From Gordionus sp. m RMFG-2023 (taxonomy: Eukaryota; Nematomorpha; Gordioida; Chordodea; Parachordodidae): a stretch of DNA of 64,000 nt. The notes beneath the pieces were generated by a model that was given only the letters and a program-made list of their open reading frames with translations, was not told where the DNA came from and did no database searches. Positions 11,958 through 25,088 of the stretch are shown here, piece after piece. The stretch is taken from positions 5,463,985-5,527,984 of the forward strand of contig NC_088776.1 in the NCBI RefSeq assembly GCF_954871325.1, in the 5' to 3' direction. The position numbers and the translations under genes are program-made. How positions within the stretch are numbered: position 1 is the stretch's first letter; every line of letters starts with the position of its first letter.

Positions 11958-14900
11958 TCATATTTTTGGAACTTCCAATGTATATAATAACGGTAAAATT
12001 CTCCTTATATCACTGGTAAAATTTACGAAAACCCTATCGATAGTATTTGCTTTTAATGTCAGGCTCGAGAATTTATCTTTGAAAATAAATCCCAAAGTTA
12101 CGACGTACTCGGTATTCGGTTCAACATTTTGAAATGTGTGAGACTTAGTATTTACCTATAATGCAAAAAAAAAATATATGGTATATTGAAAAATATAGTA
12201 AGCGGTAAAATATTATTTTATTTTTTTCCCCAGTATTTACTTTAAAATTCATATAATTAGGGGGAGTGTCTATATTAATTAAAGAATTGAAGTGTTGTAT
12301 AAAAAATATTACCCGTAGTGTTGTTAAACGACAAGTTTTGAGCCGATTTTTATAAACGGCTAAATCAATATTTTAGACAGAAAAATATTGCCTAAGCCTC
12401 GAGATTTTGAAAATATATGTCTTGACCTTTGTTTCTTCTATGAACAAAATCTTCAGGCTTGAGTAATATTTTTCTGGATGAAATAGTGAGTTAGCTGTTT
12501 TTAAAAATCGGCTCAAAACAAGCTGTTAACAACACTAATTACCCGGTAAAACTTGTTAGTTATAACTAGGGCTGTGCCGATATTAAATAACGGATCGGAT
12601 CGGCATTAGTGGTCTCTAAAGAATAACGGATCGGGCCGATACCTGTAAAACTGATCCGATCCGATCTTTTTACTTTTCTTTTTTTTGTTATTTTATGTAT
12701 ATTTCTAAATAATTTTTTTTTAAACAATGCAAATGCACAACACCCCTTAAATTTTAATTATTTTTTTAAATAGATTTATAGTAATTTAAAAGTTTTTTTT
12801 TATAAAGATAGAAAGGAACAACATCCAAAGTTTTATTTATTTTAAATCTTTTTAAATAATAACGTCAATTTTATTATTTATACTTTAAATAAAATAATTT
12901 TTTTAAATATGGTATCTGAATTATGGAAATATTTTACAAAAGACAAAGATAATTTTTCAAAATTCTTTATCTGCGAAATTCTAATTTCACGGGCAGGAAT
13001 AATTAAAAACTCATTTAATACTACCAATATCCGTAAACTTTTTAAATTATTCTAGAAATAAAAAAATTAAATTATATGCATAATTCGATTTTTTGCATAA
13101 AAAATATTGATTTCTTTACATTTGGTTCAAAGGGGGGTGGTGAAAAATCAATATAAATATCGGATCGATTTTGAACCAATATCGGATCGGATTGTTGAAA
13201 AATATGTGGATCGGCACAGCCCTAGTTAAAATTGTTATATAATTTACAAAAAAAATAAGTCATTTATCTCCATATTCATTGTCGTTCCTTAGAAATATTT
13301 TAAAAATAAAACGAACAATAACTTTAAAATAAAAATAATATGATGAGTTTTTTTCTTAGGAAAATAACAAGTTTTTTTTTCTCTTTAGCATTCACCTTTT
13401 CTGGTGGTAAGCTCCTTCAATATCTCTCTCCACTTATATTATTCATACTATTTCTTTTACCTAATTTCAATTCTTAATATTGGCTCTAACTTTATGGCTC
13501 ATTGAAGTTTTGGCCTTCCTCTTTTACGTTTACCCATCACTTCCAAACTCTCAACCTTATTTCCTATATAGTTCATAGGCCTTCTCATTGTGTGCCCATA
13601 CCACATAAGTCTGTTTACCATTATCTTAGTCTTAATGGGCACTACCTTACATCCAAGTATTCTTGTACTTCGCACCTTCCTTTCTTGTTACCCCAGCAAT
13701 AACCTTCAGCATTCTCATCTCCATAGTTTTTAGACTTCTCTTTTTTTTGGAAACTAACAAGTTAGATAACGAAATTTCGATATTTATTTATGATCCCGTT
13801 TATCTCCAGTAAAATATTTGGAATTTGGTATAATAAAAAAGTGAATCTTGTTGTAATATTTTAATATATTTATATATATATATATGAACAAAGGAATGCT
13901 TGTAAACTCATGCATCTGAGGTTGGATCTTACACTACATTATAATACTAATAACTTGTATTTTTATGATAACCGATTATAATATAAATCATCAAAAAGTA
14001 TCGAAGCCATTGACCTTTTCTCATCTATGATTACTCTGAGATAACAAAACATGGCAAATTAGCTCTTGACGTATCAGCCAAGAGAGCCGTCGGAGAAGGG
14101 AATCGGTCTAAAAACTTAGTAGAGCTTCCTGAAAATTTTAAATTCTTTTTTAAAGTAACCCCCTCCCCTCCCTCAATTTAAGAATCTAGGGACAAAAAAA
14201 GGGATTCAGGGCCGATATTGTTCTCAGTACATGTAACACTATATATTTTTATAAAAATTCTAATATGTATTTACCGATATTTTATACCATCTATGTTGAT
14301 TCGAATGCTCGGAATAGGTGGGTGAAATTCCCGTGACCAAATTGAACATGTCTATCATACTTGATAAATTCCATTTCAAGTGACCAGTACTCCATTTTAT
14401 TATAATTTTGAATTTTTTTGATTTTTTCGATAGTTTTGCGGTAGTTTTTTTATATATCTTAGGAGTAAACTCTAAATCATCTGAGAATTTATACATTATT
14501 TTGTATATTATATATTTAATATCATCTAAATATTATTTATTTAAATCAATTTTTAGGTTATGAACACTCCTGAGAATAGTTTTTATTTATTTAAATTATT
14601 CTGATCAAGACATTCTATTCTATCCTATCCTATTATTGAGATGGTGATGCAGTTAGGAGGTTAAATTAAGGTCGTAATGGGTTTATGATATACCATAAGG
14701 AATTTTCACAATTTTAAATTATCTAGGGAGAAAGATTTTATAATTTTGATTTGAACCGGGAATGCATTTCAGCATGTATAGATTACCCACATTGTGAATT
14801 TCAATCTTTCGATGATGAATCCAAAATTTTCGAAAGGGGAGAGGAGAAGACTTTTGGATGGCTTTTTCGTTATACATATTTTTTCAATTTGGATGAATAT

Positions 14901-17900
14901 ATTTATTAAAGTTATCAGAAATTATTAGGGCAGTTTTTTCTAAAATGAGAAATGGGCTATATAAAGGATCATTAACAAATCTTCAAGTTCTCTTTTTATT
15001 GATTTTGTGGGAATTTTTTAATTTATAAATTTTTTTTCTTAGTTGTGAATTATTGGAAATGTTTAACACTATCTGCAAATACCTATATAAACTGCTGATT
15101 TTTTTACAGGTTAAAAATTATTTCTACACTTCTAATAATTTAGTTTTGAATTTATTTTCGTATAATGTAAGCAAGTCTTCTTTTTTTTTGGGAAGAGATT
15201 AAAGTTAAGATCAAAAAATGGGGTAAAAATAATTTTTAAAAATTGTTTAACAGAACTGGTCGTATAACCCTATTCGGCTTATTATAATTAACCTTAATGT
15301 TTTATTTGGTGAAGAAACCCTAGTCTATTATATTTTATTTTTTTAAAAAATACAATAATTGTCACCTTACTGATTAAATAAATGTTTTATCTTCTCTTTC
15401 CAAATATTTGGAATATGATTGCATTAATAGGTGTTTAAAGCATCGATTTTTAGATTAAATGAAACAAAATTATTAATTTCTATACTTTTTTGTTAAAAAC
15501 ATATTACATTAATTTATTTTTAAAATTTACTCTGTCTTTATTTTTGGAAGAGAAATCTAAAAATTAATTAGATATAGTGCATCCAATTATATCCGTAGCG
15601 TTTGCACGCGCGTAAAGTCCAAATGTGGAATACACTTCTTTTTTTTAATATTAATTATTTTAGATTTTTTTCGTATAAATTTATGGCATTGTACGCTCTA
15701 ACATGCTGATTACATATCCGGTCAAATCATTTATTTTTAAATGTTAAAATAGCCTCCAATAAATTATTTAAAATTGGAGGATTCACTTCCCAATTCTCAT
15801 ATTCCGTGGCTACAAATATTCATGATAATTAGAAAACCATATTTTTTTTAGGAGTTTCAAAGATCATATTATATATTGATTAAAATATTTATAAATTTAT
15901 TAAATTATATACAATTTTTGATAAATGGCCGTTTTGTTCCATCTAGATTTTTTTTTTTTTAAATTAAAAATATATATTATAATTTCTTGATTAACTGAAC
16001 CATTTTGTTTTTATTGGTTACTCCTCAATATTTTTATAAATATTAACGGAACATTTATTTGATAATAAAAATACTGTCCATTTTGATATGATTAGACAAC
16101 TCAAAATGATTTAGAAGAAAATTGCGTGAAACTTATAGAGCATGTATACTCAAACATGCTGATAGCGCCTCCAATAAATTATTCGTAATTGAGAGATTCC
16201 ATCCCCAATTCCACATCCCGTTGACTCAAATATCAATAATCAGTTTAACGATATTTTTACGGGTTTCAAAATAGATATGATCACAATAATATTTATAAAT
16301 CAGGTGACCTGCAGAGGTGCCATTTACACGGCTTTGATCCCGGATCAAAAATCAATTTCGATCAAGCCCCGTGCGGATTTTTTTTTAAATTTTCGGCCCG
16401 GCGGTATGCCTTGAAAGGACTGGGCTTAAGGCCTGGTCTACAAATCTCTGATATAAATTGATCAAAATATTTTGAAATTATCAAATTGTATACTATTTTT
16501 GACACGCCGTTTGGTTGCATCTATATATATTTTTTTAAATAAGAGAAAAAATATATATATTATAAGTTTCATGTAAATGCAAAGTATGTGCAGTTAGATA
16601 TCTGTGAGTCGAAATATAAATTGACGGAAGTAATTTATTTTAATTTCTCAACGACGGTTTTCGCTCGATAAATTATTCGCCGCTTCCTAATAAATTGGCG
16701 GCTTGGCTATTTTAAAATTCCTAATAAATGAATGCAATTTAATTTAATATTCAAATGTATTTTTTTTTTATATATATAATTGATTTGGTCATTTCATTGT
16801 TATTAACGTTTTTTTTACAATTTTTCCATGTCCAACTTTATATATGTTTTTCTCATTGTCTAAAACTAGATTTATGAGAAAAAAATATTTCAAAAAAAAA
16901 TTCTTTTTTTACCCAGTCGCATCTATAATATTTTAGGTCACGTTAAGTGTACCTAGCTAATATTTTATATACAAAGCTATCTAATTTACAAAATAATTAA
17001 CTAATATATAAAATAGCTAGCTAATATATAAAAGCTAGTTAATTTTTGTTTTACGAATTTCTTCCAAGGTTTGGTAATAATATGATTTTTTTAAAATATT
17101 TTAATTTTCTCTACTTTTAAAATGTTACTTTTGTATATATTTCCCATTTTTGAGTATTTCATTAACTGTTTGTAAAATCTTAACATTGCTTTTCCTCAAT
17201 TTCGTCCACTCTTTATCATTATATTATTTTCCGTATGATGCTGTAGCATACTTTAGGGTAAAAGAAATCTAAATACTAAAACTATGTCAGAGTTATATGC
17301 AAATTATGTAAGACAGAAATAGAATAATTAATGTAAGCAAAACTTTTTCTTATAATTTAAAGTTGCATTTAAAGGAAGAAGTTAATTAATAATAATAATC
17401 AAAGAAATAGAATGCATTCTCAACAGTCAGCTAAAGGCCTTGCTACTTCAAAAGTTTACCAGATAACGATGATGGTTTTGAAAAAGAAACCACTCATACT
17501 TTAACATCCCAAAAGATGCTTAATTGACTGAAAATTTGCAAGTATTTTCTTTTGTGGTAAGTTCATTCTTTCATTAGACTATTTAAAAATGTATACCCAA
17601 ATAGATCACTTAAGGGCCCGCCACAAAAAGAATTCAGTTTGAACATGAAAGAATGATAAAAGATGGGAATAATTATTATGAAATACAGTACCAGTTTGTA
17701 CCATAGAGGATAAGTTTTAACAGATGTTGGTTTAGTTATATTTTATATAGTATTTTAAGATACAAAAAAAAGGAACATATCTTGTTTTCAAACTTTTGAC
17801 CCTATTTACCATGCATGAGGATGATATAAATGATATTGATTATATAACAATTTTGACTTCATCCAAATCAGATGGCACAGTATTTAAAGATTTCCCTAAA

Positions 17901-19562
17901 AACCACTTTTCATAAAATATAATACACCCCCCTCCTCCTTTCCCACCTAGTTCTCTATAAGAGATATGTTTTTGGTGAAAAAAGATGTTTTTTCCTATAT
18001 GAAAACTTTGAGAGAAATCTGCTCTTAAAGGACAAATACACAATATTTAATAAAAATTTGATGATGTGATATTATTATATTTCAAATTTGAATAAAAATT
18101 CGATTTACGATTAAATTTTGTGTTACATAAGGAAAAGAAAAAAATTTGAGCATAATTTTTAATGTAGCTATTAAAATAGATACATTTAAATGTAATAGCT
18201 AGAGTTATTTTTTTAATGAAAGTAACCAATTAATAGCGAAATTACTTTTATTTGGAAAGTAGGTATAGATAGCTATAGCGCGCTACTATTTTGCTTTCAT
18301 TCCAATTTTGATTAGTTTAATTTTTGTTTACTCATTTCCGTTACTTTATAAGAATATTCCCCCATTTCAATGTATTTAAATTTTTTATAATAAACTAATT
18401 TTGTTCTAATTTTATATTTTCTCATCCATTTTTTTAGTGAATATTTAATGAGTTTTTAGTTTGATATACCTTAATTTTTATATTATTCTTACCAATTTGA
18501 ATAACATATTTTATCAAAATAACGGGAAATTTCTTAATTACCCCTCATTAAAAATTTAGTTACTTTTCTGATTCATAACCTCATTAAATAAAAGGGGAAA
18601 TTTCGGCCATCATCAATCAATGGGGAATTTCTGATTAACCCGTTATTTTTTAGCCGGTTATCTCTAATTATTTGTATTTTTCTTTAAACACTTAATTTAT
18701 ATTCTAATAAACTGCCGATTCATGAATCTCAGTTTAAAAATTACAAACCTTACATTAAGCAGTTTTATAAAAAAAAGGTTAACATAAATAATTTGGTCAA
18801 TATGTCCACCAATCGTTCCTTAATGCCCCCCCCCCTTCCCCACTATAGTAACAAAGATTAGATTAAAAATAACTCAAAAAAAAAAATTACAAAGTATTAT
18901 TATTACATCTGAACGTGTGCATAGCAGAGAAAACATTCGCGCTTTTATTGAATCCTGTAACAGTTATATATTCAACCGAAACTTCTATGAAATATTTCGC
19001 TTTTTTTTCTAAATTATTTATCTGGCATTTGTAGCTTTCCTGTTTTATTTTTTGTTTTTAAATAAAGGGAAAAGGAAGTCAAATAATTGATTAGGAGGTT
19101 TATTTAATAAGTGTAAAGTGAATAGTAAAACGGCTAATTCAATATTTTAGCTCGAAAAAATATTTGCCTAATCCTCGAGATTTCGCTAATAGATCTCCAA
19201 ACCTTATTTCCTTCTACAAACATAATCTTCAGGCTTGCGTAATACTATTCTGGATGAAATATTAAGTTAGCCATTTTTAACAACATTAAAAGTGAATATT
19301 AAAGAGATCAAAACCTGATTAATAATATATTTGATTAGGATATCTTGAAATTTACCGCCTATATGAGTTTCGTTTATATATGTGAACACTTTACATATAA
19401 AAAACTGGATAGAGTGATCAGGTAGGAAAATATTAGAAGTCTCAAATCCTGCCGTGGCATTATAAGTTATACTATTAATATCTTTGATTTCCCCGATTTC
19501 GAAATTTTTTATTCCGTAAATGGACTCGCATTTAATCTTGACGCACCTTTTGCTTGTAAAAC
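11958..19562 (-). CDS. FN3-doublet secreted protein, paralog C (exons 2-5)
   Basis: Four minus-strand exons match paralogs A and B in order, size and intron phase: 19562-19315, 19039-18907, 14480-14275 and 12155-11958. Exon 2 starts in phase 1 and contains a cysteine, then ESIYGIKNFEI. Exon 3 has the FN3 signature NLEKKAKYF. Exon 4 carries the FN3 tryptophan (IIIKWSTG). Exon 5 has NVEPNTEYVV and a longer C-terminal tail than A or B. The signal-peptide exon should lie upstream (above 19562) and was not recognised, so the gene may be incomplete or have a distant first exon. Introns are large (4.4 and 2.1 kb) and filled with mobile DNA. All four exons are open and spliceable, so it may still be functional. 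Confidence 0.7.
12316..12537. mobile_element. Foldback MITE (hAT-like), 222 bp
   Basis: Starts TAGTGTTGTTAAACG and ends in its inverted match CAACACTA, with a perfect 8-bp duplication ATTACCCG on both sides (12308-12315 and 12538-12545). The two halves pair for about 90 bases each, so the whole element is one long hairpin. It lies in intron 4 of paralog C. Same family: 19123-19288, 60710-60922, and a fragment at 32558-32708. Confidence 0.92.
12567..13224. mobile_element. hAT-1 non-autonomous derivative
   Basis: Carries the same termini as 9197-10252 (TAGGGCTGTGCCGAT and its inverse) and similar CGGATCGG subterminal motifs. Internal stretches match that element (ACAATGCAAATG, AGAAAGGAACA), but no transposase coding remains. 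The flanks GTTATAAC and GTTAAAAT look like a decayed 8-bp duplication. It sits in intron 4 of paralog C. Confidence 0.88.
13390..13745 (-). mobile_element. LINE 3'-tail fragment in intron 4 of paralog C
   Basis: Read on the minus strand this is the same LINE C-terminal tail as 3411-3655, with GRPK-type and WYGH-like motifs in broken frames and the shared block around AAGCTCCTTCAATATCTCTC. It extends about 100 bp further than the other copy. It lies in the sense orientation of paralog C. Confidence 0.6.
14481..18906 (-). other. Large intron of paralog C with a local direct duplication
   Basis: The 4.4-kb intron contains two direct copies of a segment of roughly 300 bp (about 15690-15990 and 16140-16560), each beginning near ACATGCTGAT and including CCTCCAATAAATTATT. 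The second copy is split by a GC-richer insert at about 16305-16450 whose ends (CAGAGGTG and ATCTCTG) are hAT-like inverted repeats. Short open frames in the interval have no recognised domain. Confidence 0.5.
19123..19288. mobile_element. Foldback MITE copy beside exon 2 of paralog C
   Basis: A degraded member of the 12316 family, flanked by a perfect 8-bp duplication AAAGTGAA (19115-19122 and 19289-19296). It lies in the intron about 26 bases beyond the exon 2 donor (exon 2 ends at 19315). Confidence 0.8.
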
Positions 19563-21030
19563 CTTTTATACATATAAATTTATCGTTAGTATAAAAAAAA
19601 ATATATTTCTCAATCAAATTTTCGTTTAAGCATTTGATTATAAATTTTTTAAGCTCTAAATCACTTGACGTCAGTGGCGCCTAGGCAAGGGTGTTCCCCT
19701 AAATGAAGAATTGAATTATGTAAAAATTTTGTGTTTTAATTTTATAATTGATAACTTAAACGAAAATTTGTTCTTCATTTTTCATTCAAATTAATAAAGC
19801 TCGCTTTTTATAATTCTTCTATCAAATCATCTCTTTGCTAAAAAAAAATCTACAAATAAACAATACTATCTATGAAGCATAATAAAAAAAAATTTTAATC
19901 AAATTTTCACATTAAAAGAAAATTGTTATCCCAGAGAGGTTGTAATACGCATGTGATTGCTTTTTGGAATTTTTCAAATGTAAAAGTGCACTTAGTATAT
20001 TACTTTACTTAAACAATGGCTCAACCTTAGAACTTGAAGGTAAAAAAAAGAAGAAATCATCTAATGTTAATCGTTTCCAATTAAGCTGGAAACAATGCAT
20101 CTTTCTTTCTTTTTTATCACATTTCCCCAAAGAAGCCCCAAGTCTAATTGATTAACTAATTACGCTACATCTAGAGTTATATTAGTATCAAAATGATATA
20201 GCCATTATTGAGGATAGTATTTTCCTTTTATTGTATGGCTCCCTTTACGTCTAAAAGCGTGATATCGTCAATCTTCCTTCTTATTTTTTTGTAGTTGGAA
20301 AACATAATTGATGAATGAGATTAATTACTTCAGGCACTAAATATTAGCGCAAACCAGATGTTTAGTTCTTTTATATTTTGCATTCTGGCATGAAGTCAAG
20401 TTTAACAATTTTTTTTTATTTTGCTATTAACATTTTTTTTTCTTCTTCTTCTTTATACTGTCAACCATACGAATTAAATTATTTTACAAAATAAGTAGCA
20501 AACATTGATAAAACTTTTAAAATAAATTCGGTAACTTTTTAATGGTAAAGGTTGGCCAAAATTAAAATTTTGTTTTATTATAATTTTTTGTTTATATTAT
20601 TTAGTGCACAAAATTGCTTGGTCAACTTCAAAGGACATGATATAAAAGATATTACATATTTTTTCAAAAGCAAAAATAAAAATTAGCAAGGAAAAAGTAA
20701 AAATATCTAAACCAAATATAGAAGGAACCCGGCCAAAGGATAAATAAATGGGGTTAGAGGCGAAGCCCTCATTTTTGACCACCCTATAACCTTGGATAAA
20801 TCTTAGCTACTATACTTCTGGAAATCAACGAATCAATCTTTAAAGCTCTACTTTTTAAAATAAAACTAAAAAAATTTTTTTATAAAAAACTTCATTTATA
20901 TACACCGAGGATGTAAAATTTTTATTTCGACTTTTATTGCATAGTATACAGGTAAAAAAAAATCATGATACAATTTGACATCATTGAGCTCAATGCATGT
21001 ATAAAAAAATATTTATTTATTATGAAATGT
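19563..21030. other. AT-rich region upstream of paralog C exon 2
   Basis: The missing signal exon of paralog C was sought here on the minus strand and not found. A GC-richer patch at 19670-19700 (AGTGGCGCCTAGG) resembles the end of a degraded element. Open frames at 19964-20155 and 20597-20782 show no recognised motif. Confidence 0.35.
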
Positions 21031-21039
21031 TTTAAAACA

Positions 21040-21800
21040 ATTTCTATCCTGGTTAAAGCATAAATAAATTTCACATTTTTCACACTTTTTCTTGAATATG
21101 CGCTAACACATAGTTTACACCTTTTTCGAGTGTTGGAAGCTTCTGGCCAGTTATTATCGTATCTAACGTCTGATATTATCTGAGGTAACTTAGATCCTTT
21201 TTGTATTTTTCTTTTACTAATTTACCTGCCATTAATAAAGCAGTAACTATTATTAAAAGTAATAAGTTTTATAAAAGATTTTTCATTTTTTTTTGAAGTA
21301 AATGTCTTCGATACAATAACCATGCATTAACAATGCAGGTATCAAATGAAATATTATTCGAAGATAGAACCTTCTACCTTTGATATCTACGCTGTGGCAT
21401 TCCACTAAGATATAGTGTAAATCTCTCCCATTCCTTCATTATATTTTTTTAAAAAGGCCTAGGAATCTGAATAAAAATTTTTTCCATCAAGAAACATCGC
21501 CTCACATCTTCTATTGGGTCGATACTATTGAAGGATGATATAACATGAACAAATTTGTTGTCAAACCATTTGACAATTATATTAGTATCAATGTCAGTTT
21601 TGTAGTCGAAACTACCTCTCCCCCTTTTCTTGAGATCGCGATCGCTTTTCAAATAGCAACCTTTAGGCAATTGGTGTGAAGTGCATTTGTGGGCGAATCT
21701 ATATCCATATTGACAATAGGATGATTAAAATTATCCTCACTATCATCAATATCTGTTTCCGAAATATCATCTTCAATTATAAATATTTTATTTGACATCT
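21040..21800 (-). mobile_element. piggyBac transposon remnant, internally deleted
   Basis: The minus strand opens with MSNKIFIIEDDISETDID, an acidic piggyBac N-terminus. It then runs directly into the C-terminal part: RGSFDYKTDIDTNIIVKWF and ISSFNSIDPIEDVRR, ending IPRP, as in piggyBac transposases. Further on, a cysteine-rich tail reads KRCKLC and then, in another frame, KCEKCEIYLCF. The central DDE region is missing, so this is a deletion derivative with at least one frame break. A possible right terminus, AAAGGG followed by TTAA, lies near 22230. It is related to the piggyBac at 60213. Confidence 0.75.
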
Positions 21801-22349
21801 ATAAAAAATAAAATATATAAATTCAATGTTAATAAAATAGCTTATTAAATTCCCCATGAATTGGGATCATAATTTTAAAATTATATTTACAAAAATTATT
21901 AAAATTTAAAAAATATATAAATTCATGATGACACACTTGAATATTTTGTCTACTTTATAAAATTAACACTTTTCAAAATTTTTCAATTAAAATATATTTA
22001 AATAAAATGTAAAATCAAGTAATTTAGAAAAAATCGAAACGGAAATATAGTCAAAAGTTATGTGATCATAAAATAAAAACAAAAGCATATTTTTTTTTTG
22101 ATATTGAAAAAATATGATTGGATACTACATTCTATATTTATTTTAAAATGTTAAATTAAATCATTGAGTGGTTTTTAACGTTAAAAAATAACATGCAATA
22201 TGATGATGTCAAATTAGCTCACAGGACTTTAAAGGGTTAAAATATTTACATTAATTTAAAATTTTTTGGAAATTGATTTCCAATATCTTTTTCCAAAGGC
22301 ATAATAAATATATTTATATTTTTAAAAAAAACTTGTTTTATAGGTTTCA

Positions 22350-22650
22350 TTGTTCAAGTCCACAATATTAAAACATAGAATGCCAAGAATTGCACTGTAA
22401 AAGAAAATATTGAGTTTCATATTTCAAAATTTAAAAAGAAATAATTTTTTTTAAATGGAAAATAAAAATTAATAAAATTTCGGAAAACTTAAATAATTGA
22501 AAATTATAAAAATTTAGAAAAATATTTGTATAAATAAATATCAACATGTTAAAAATAAAATAAAAACAATCATTTGATAGACGCAAGCTTGCATAAATAA
22601 TATTAAAAACAGTTCTTTTAAAATTATTTTACCCCTATAATCAAGAAAAT
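22350..22650 (+). repeat. Dispersed repeat R1, partial copy
   Basis: Direct match to about 46690-46890: CAAGAATTGCACTGTAAAA in both (with one difference), then GCAAGCTTG followed by ATAATATTAAAAA. The other half of R1 is absent here. Confidence 0.55.
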
Positions 22651-25088
22651 TATAGTTATTTTATAATCGAATCCCTCTTTCATAGGTTACATAAAAGATA
22701 ACCTCCAATAGAAAGAGGGAGTTTGGTTTCTTGATCCTAAAGATTCTGGGTTTTGGAACACCCTAAAAAATTTATCTAGGGCCCATGGACCGGCCCTGCC
22801 CATAAAGGTTTTTGAATAATGTAGGGTTTTATAAAGATTTTTGATCCAAGAAAATCTTCTTTTTTTAAAAAAACAAAATTATTTGGAAGAAATGCTTAAA
22901 GCAAGATTTATGTATTTTATCGATTATTATTCAATGATGAAGTCCTTACACGATTAAATTAATAAATTTCTCTCAAAAAAAAATTATAATTCTGAGCGAT
23001 ATTTTAAAAAAATTACTATATAGTATATATAAATTACTGACTATTTTGATTAAAATGCAGAACCATAAGGCTAAATCTATTTCAAATATGGAAAATTTTA
23101 AATAATGCTTTTCGTCTTTAATAACAAACCCCCATATATTCTTTTCTTCCACAAAATATTTCTCAAATTTGTCTAGATCAACGAATAAGGATATGAACCA
23201 TTTTCAACAGTTAATAAATTCTTATTGAGAGATGATTAAAACAATACCCCCCCCCCCCCCCAATTTTTCCAAAGATAAGATGAGGGAAAGCTTTTAGAAA
23301 CAAATATGATTTGCTATCCACCATATATTTTGTTAATTGTATTTATATTCTTTGATAATTGTATAATAAATTCCTGTATTCGAGTATATATATAAATTGC
23401 ATAGCCTAGTTAAGGCAAAAATTTCAAAAAAAAATGGATGCGTTTAAGGCTATTTCTTCTAATATAAACATCCCAATACCTTTGTATAAGACAAAATTTA
23501 TACGCTATTTATAACATTTGTAATTATTTTATTATGAATAAAATCCTTGCAATATCTTTTATTTTCAAAATTTATTAAATGTTCAATTATCATTTCTCAG
23601 GAAATGAATTCAAGTCTATGATTATGATATATTTATTATGATTTATCTTGTTCAAAAATTATTTAAAATAAAAAATAATGATTAAAAAAATTTTATAACC
23701 TCCCCTTGTAAAAAATAATAAAATAAAATATGCCTAGGCCAAATGATATGAGTAATAGTATACTTATATTTTAAAACTGTTATTTTATATGTGCACATCT
23801 AAAAATTGAGATGAATCTTTTAAGAGTATCTTAAAACCTATAGAGAATTGCAAACTATAAACTAGTATTAACATATTTTTCCAATTATTCCATATATATG
23901 TTGTATTGGTATATGAAATCCATGTTGATTTGAAATCACTTAATTTTAAACTATTTACCTAAGGGAGGGTTTTATAATTGGCTGATATGCTAAGATAATA
24001 TATTATGACTCAAAATATTTATTTATTACTAGGTAACAACATTTATGGATATATGTAGTATTTATTATAATACCAAATTAGTTTAAATATTGTCGATTAT
24101 GAATTAAAAAATATTTTTATTAAAGTATTATAAATATTAACTATATAATATAAAAAATGTATTGAAATATAAAATATTATATAGAAATTATTTGTCAGAT
24201 AAAATAAATTCACTATGCTCATTTGTCATTTTGGTGTATTTGTCTATTATTTAATCAATAGAAATATTATTTATAATATGTTTTTCAATGTTCAATAGAG
24301 GCAATAAATTTAATTATTCCTGTTCCATTGTTGATCAAATGTATGTTTTAATATTAAGTCGAAAACTAAACTTGGTATAGTTAGCTCAATTTTAAAGGAT
24401 TTAGATATGCAAGGAAATATATCGTTGGGTATCAATTTTTAAATATGTTAATGATTTATAATTCAGTTCGTGTGTTAGATTGTAATGTAAAAATATAAAC
24501 ATTTTAAATCATAATCTTCAATTGGATCAAGGAAATTATAATCTTAAATAAATGGTTTATGACATATCAGAATTTTAAGAAGGGGGGGGGGGGGCAAAAT
24601 CAGTTTTTTAATTCATTTATGATAATATCCAAAATTTAAAAAAAACGCGGAGTCAGTGCCATTAAAAATAATTTAAAAAACAGCCATTGCTAATTTTATT
24701 GGATTTTCTACTCCAACTAGCACTTTTTTTATTAGCCTTTATTTTAGTTTTAATTTATAATATGAATAAAATTTTCAAAAATTTTTTTTTAAAACCTTTA
24801 TCCTGGAAATTTTGTCTAGGGATTTGAATTTAACACTTTTAAAAAGATATAAATTTTATGGCAAAAAGGGGGGGGCTCTGCCCTATCTCTAATTTTTGAA
24901 AGGGGCTAAAAAACAAAATTAAATTAGTTGGGGGGGATTCCCACTTTCCTCGAAAATATATCCCTAGTTTAAATTAATTAGTATTTAATATTTTGATGTT
25001 TAATTACCGATTTATTTATAGCACAAAATAACATATGGTATTTGTTTATGTTGTTTTATTCATTCATAAAATCATATGATTTTGAAGA
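22651..25088. other. AT-rich intergenic DNA upstream of ATG7
   Basis: No gene was recognised. A C15 tract lies at 23247-23261 and a G13 tract at 24582-24594, with G-rich patches at 24867-24940. The ATG7 promoter must be in or near the right end, but no core element stands out. Confidence 0.4.

Noticed and set aside
13502-13702. Plus-strand frame in paralog C intron 4
   Set aside because: It is the antisense of the LINE tail on the minus strand.
17840-18229. Two short minus-strand frames in the paralog C intron
   Set aside because: They lie between exons 3 and 4 of paralog C and show no FN3 pattern or usable splice sites.
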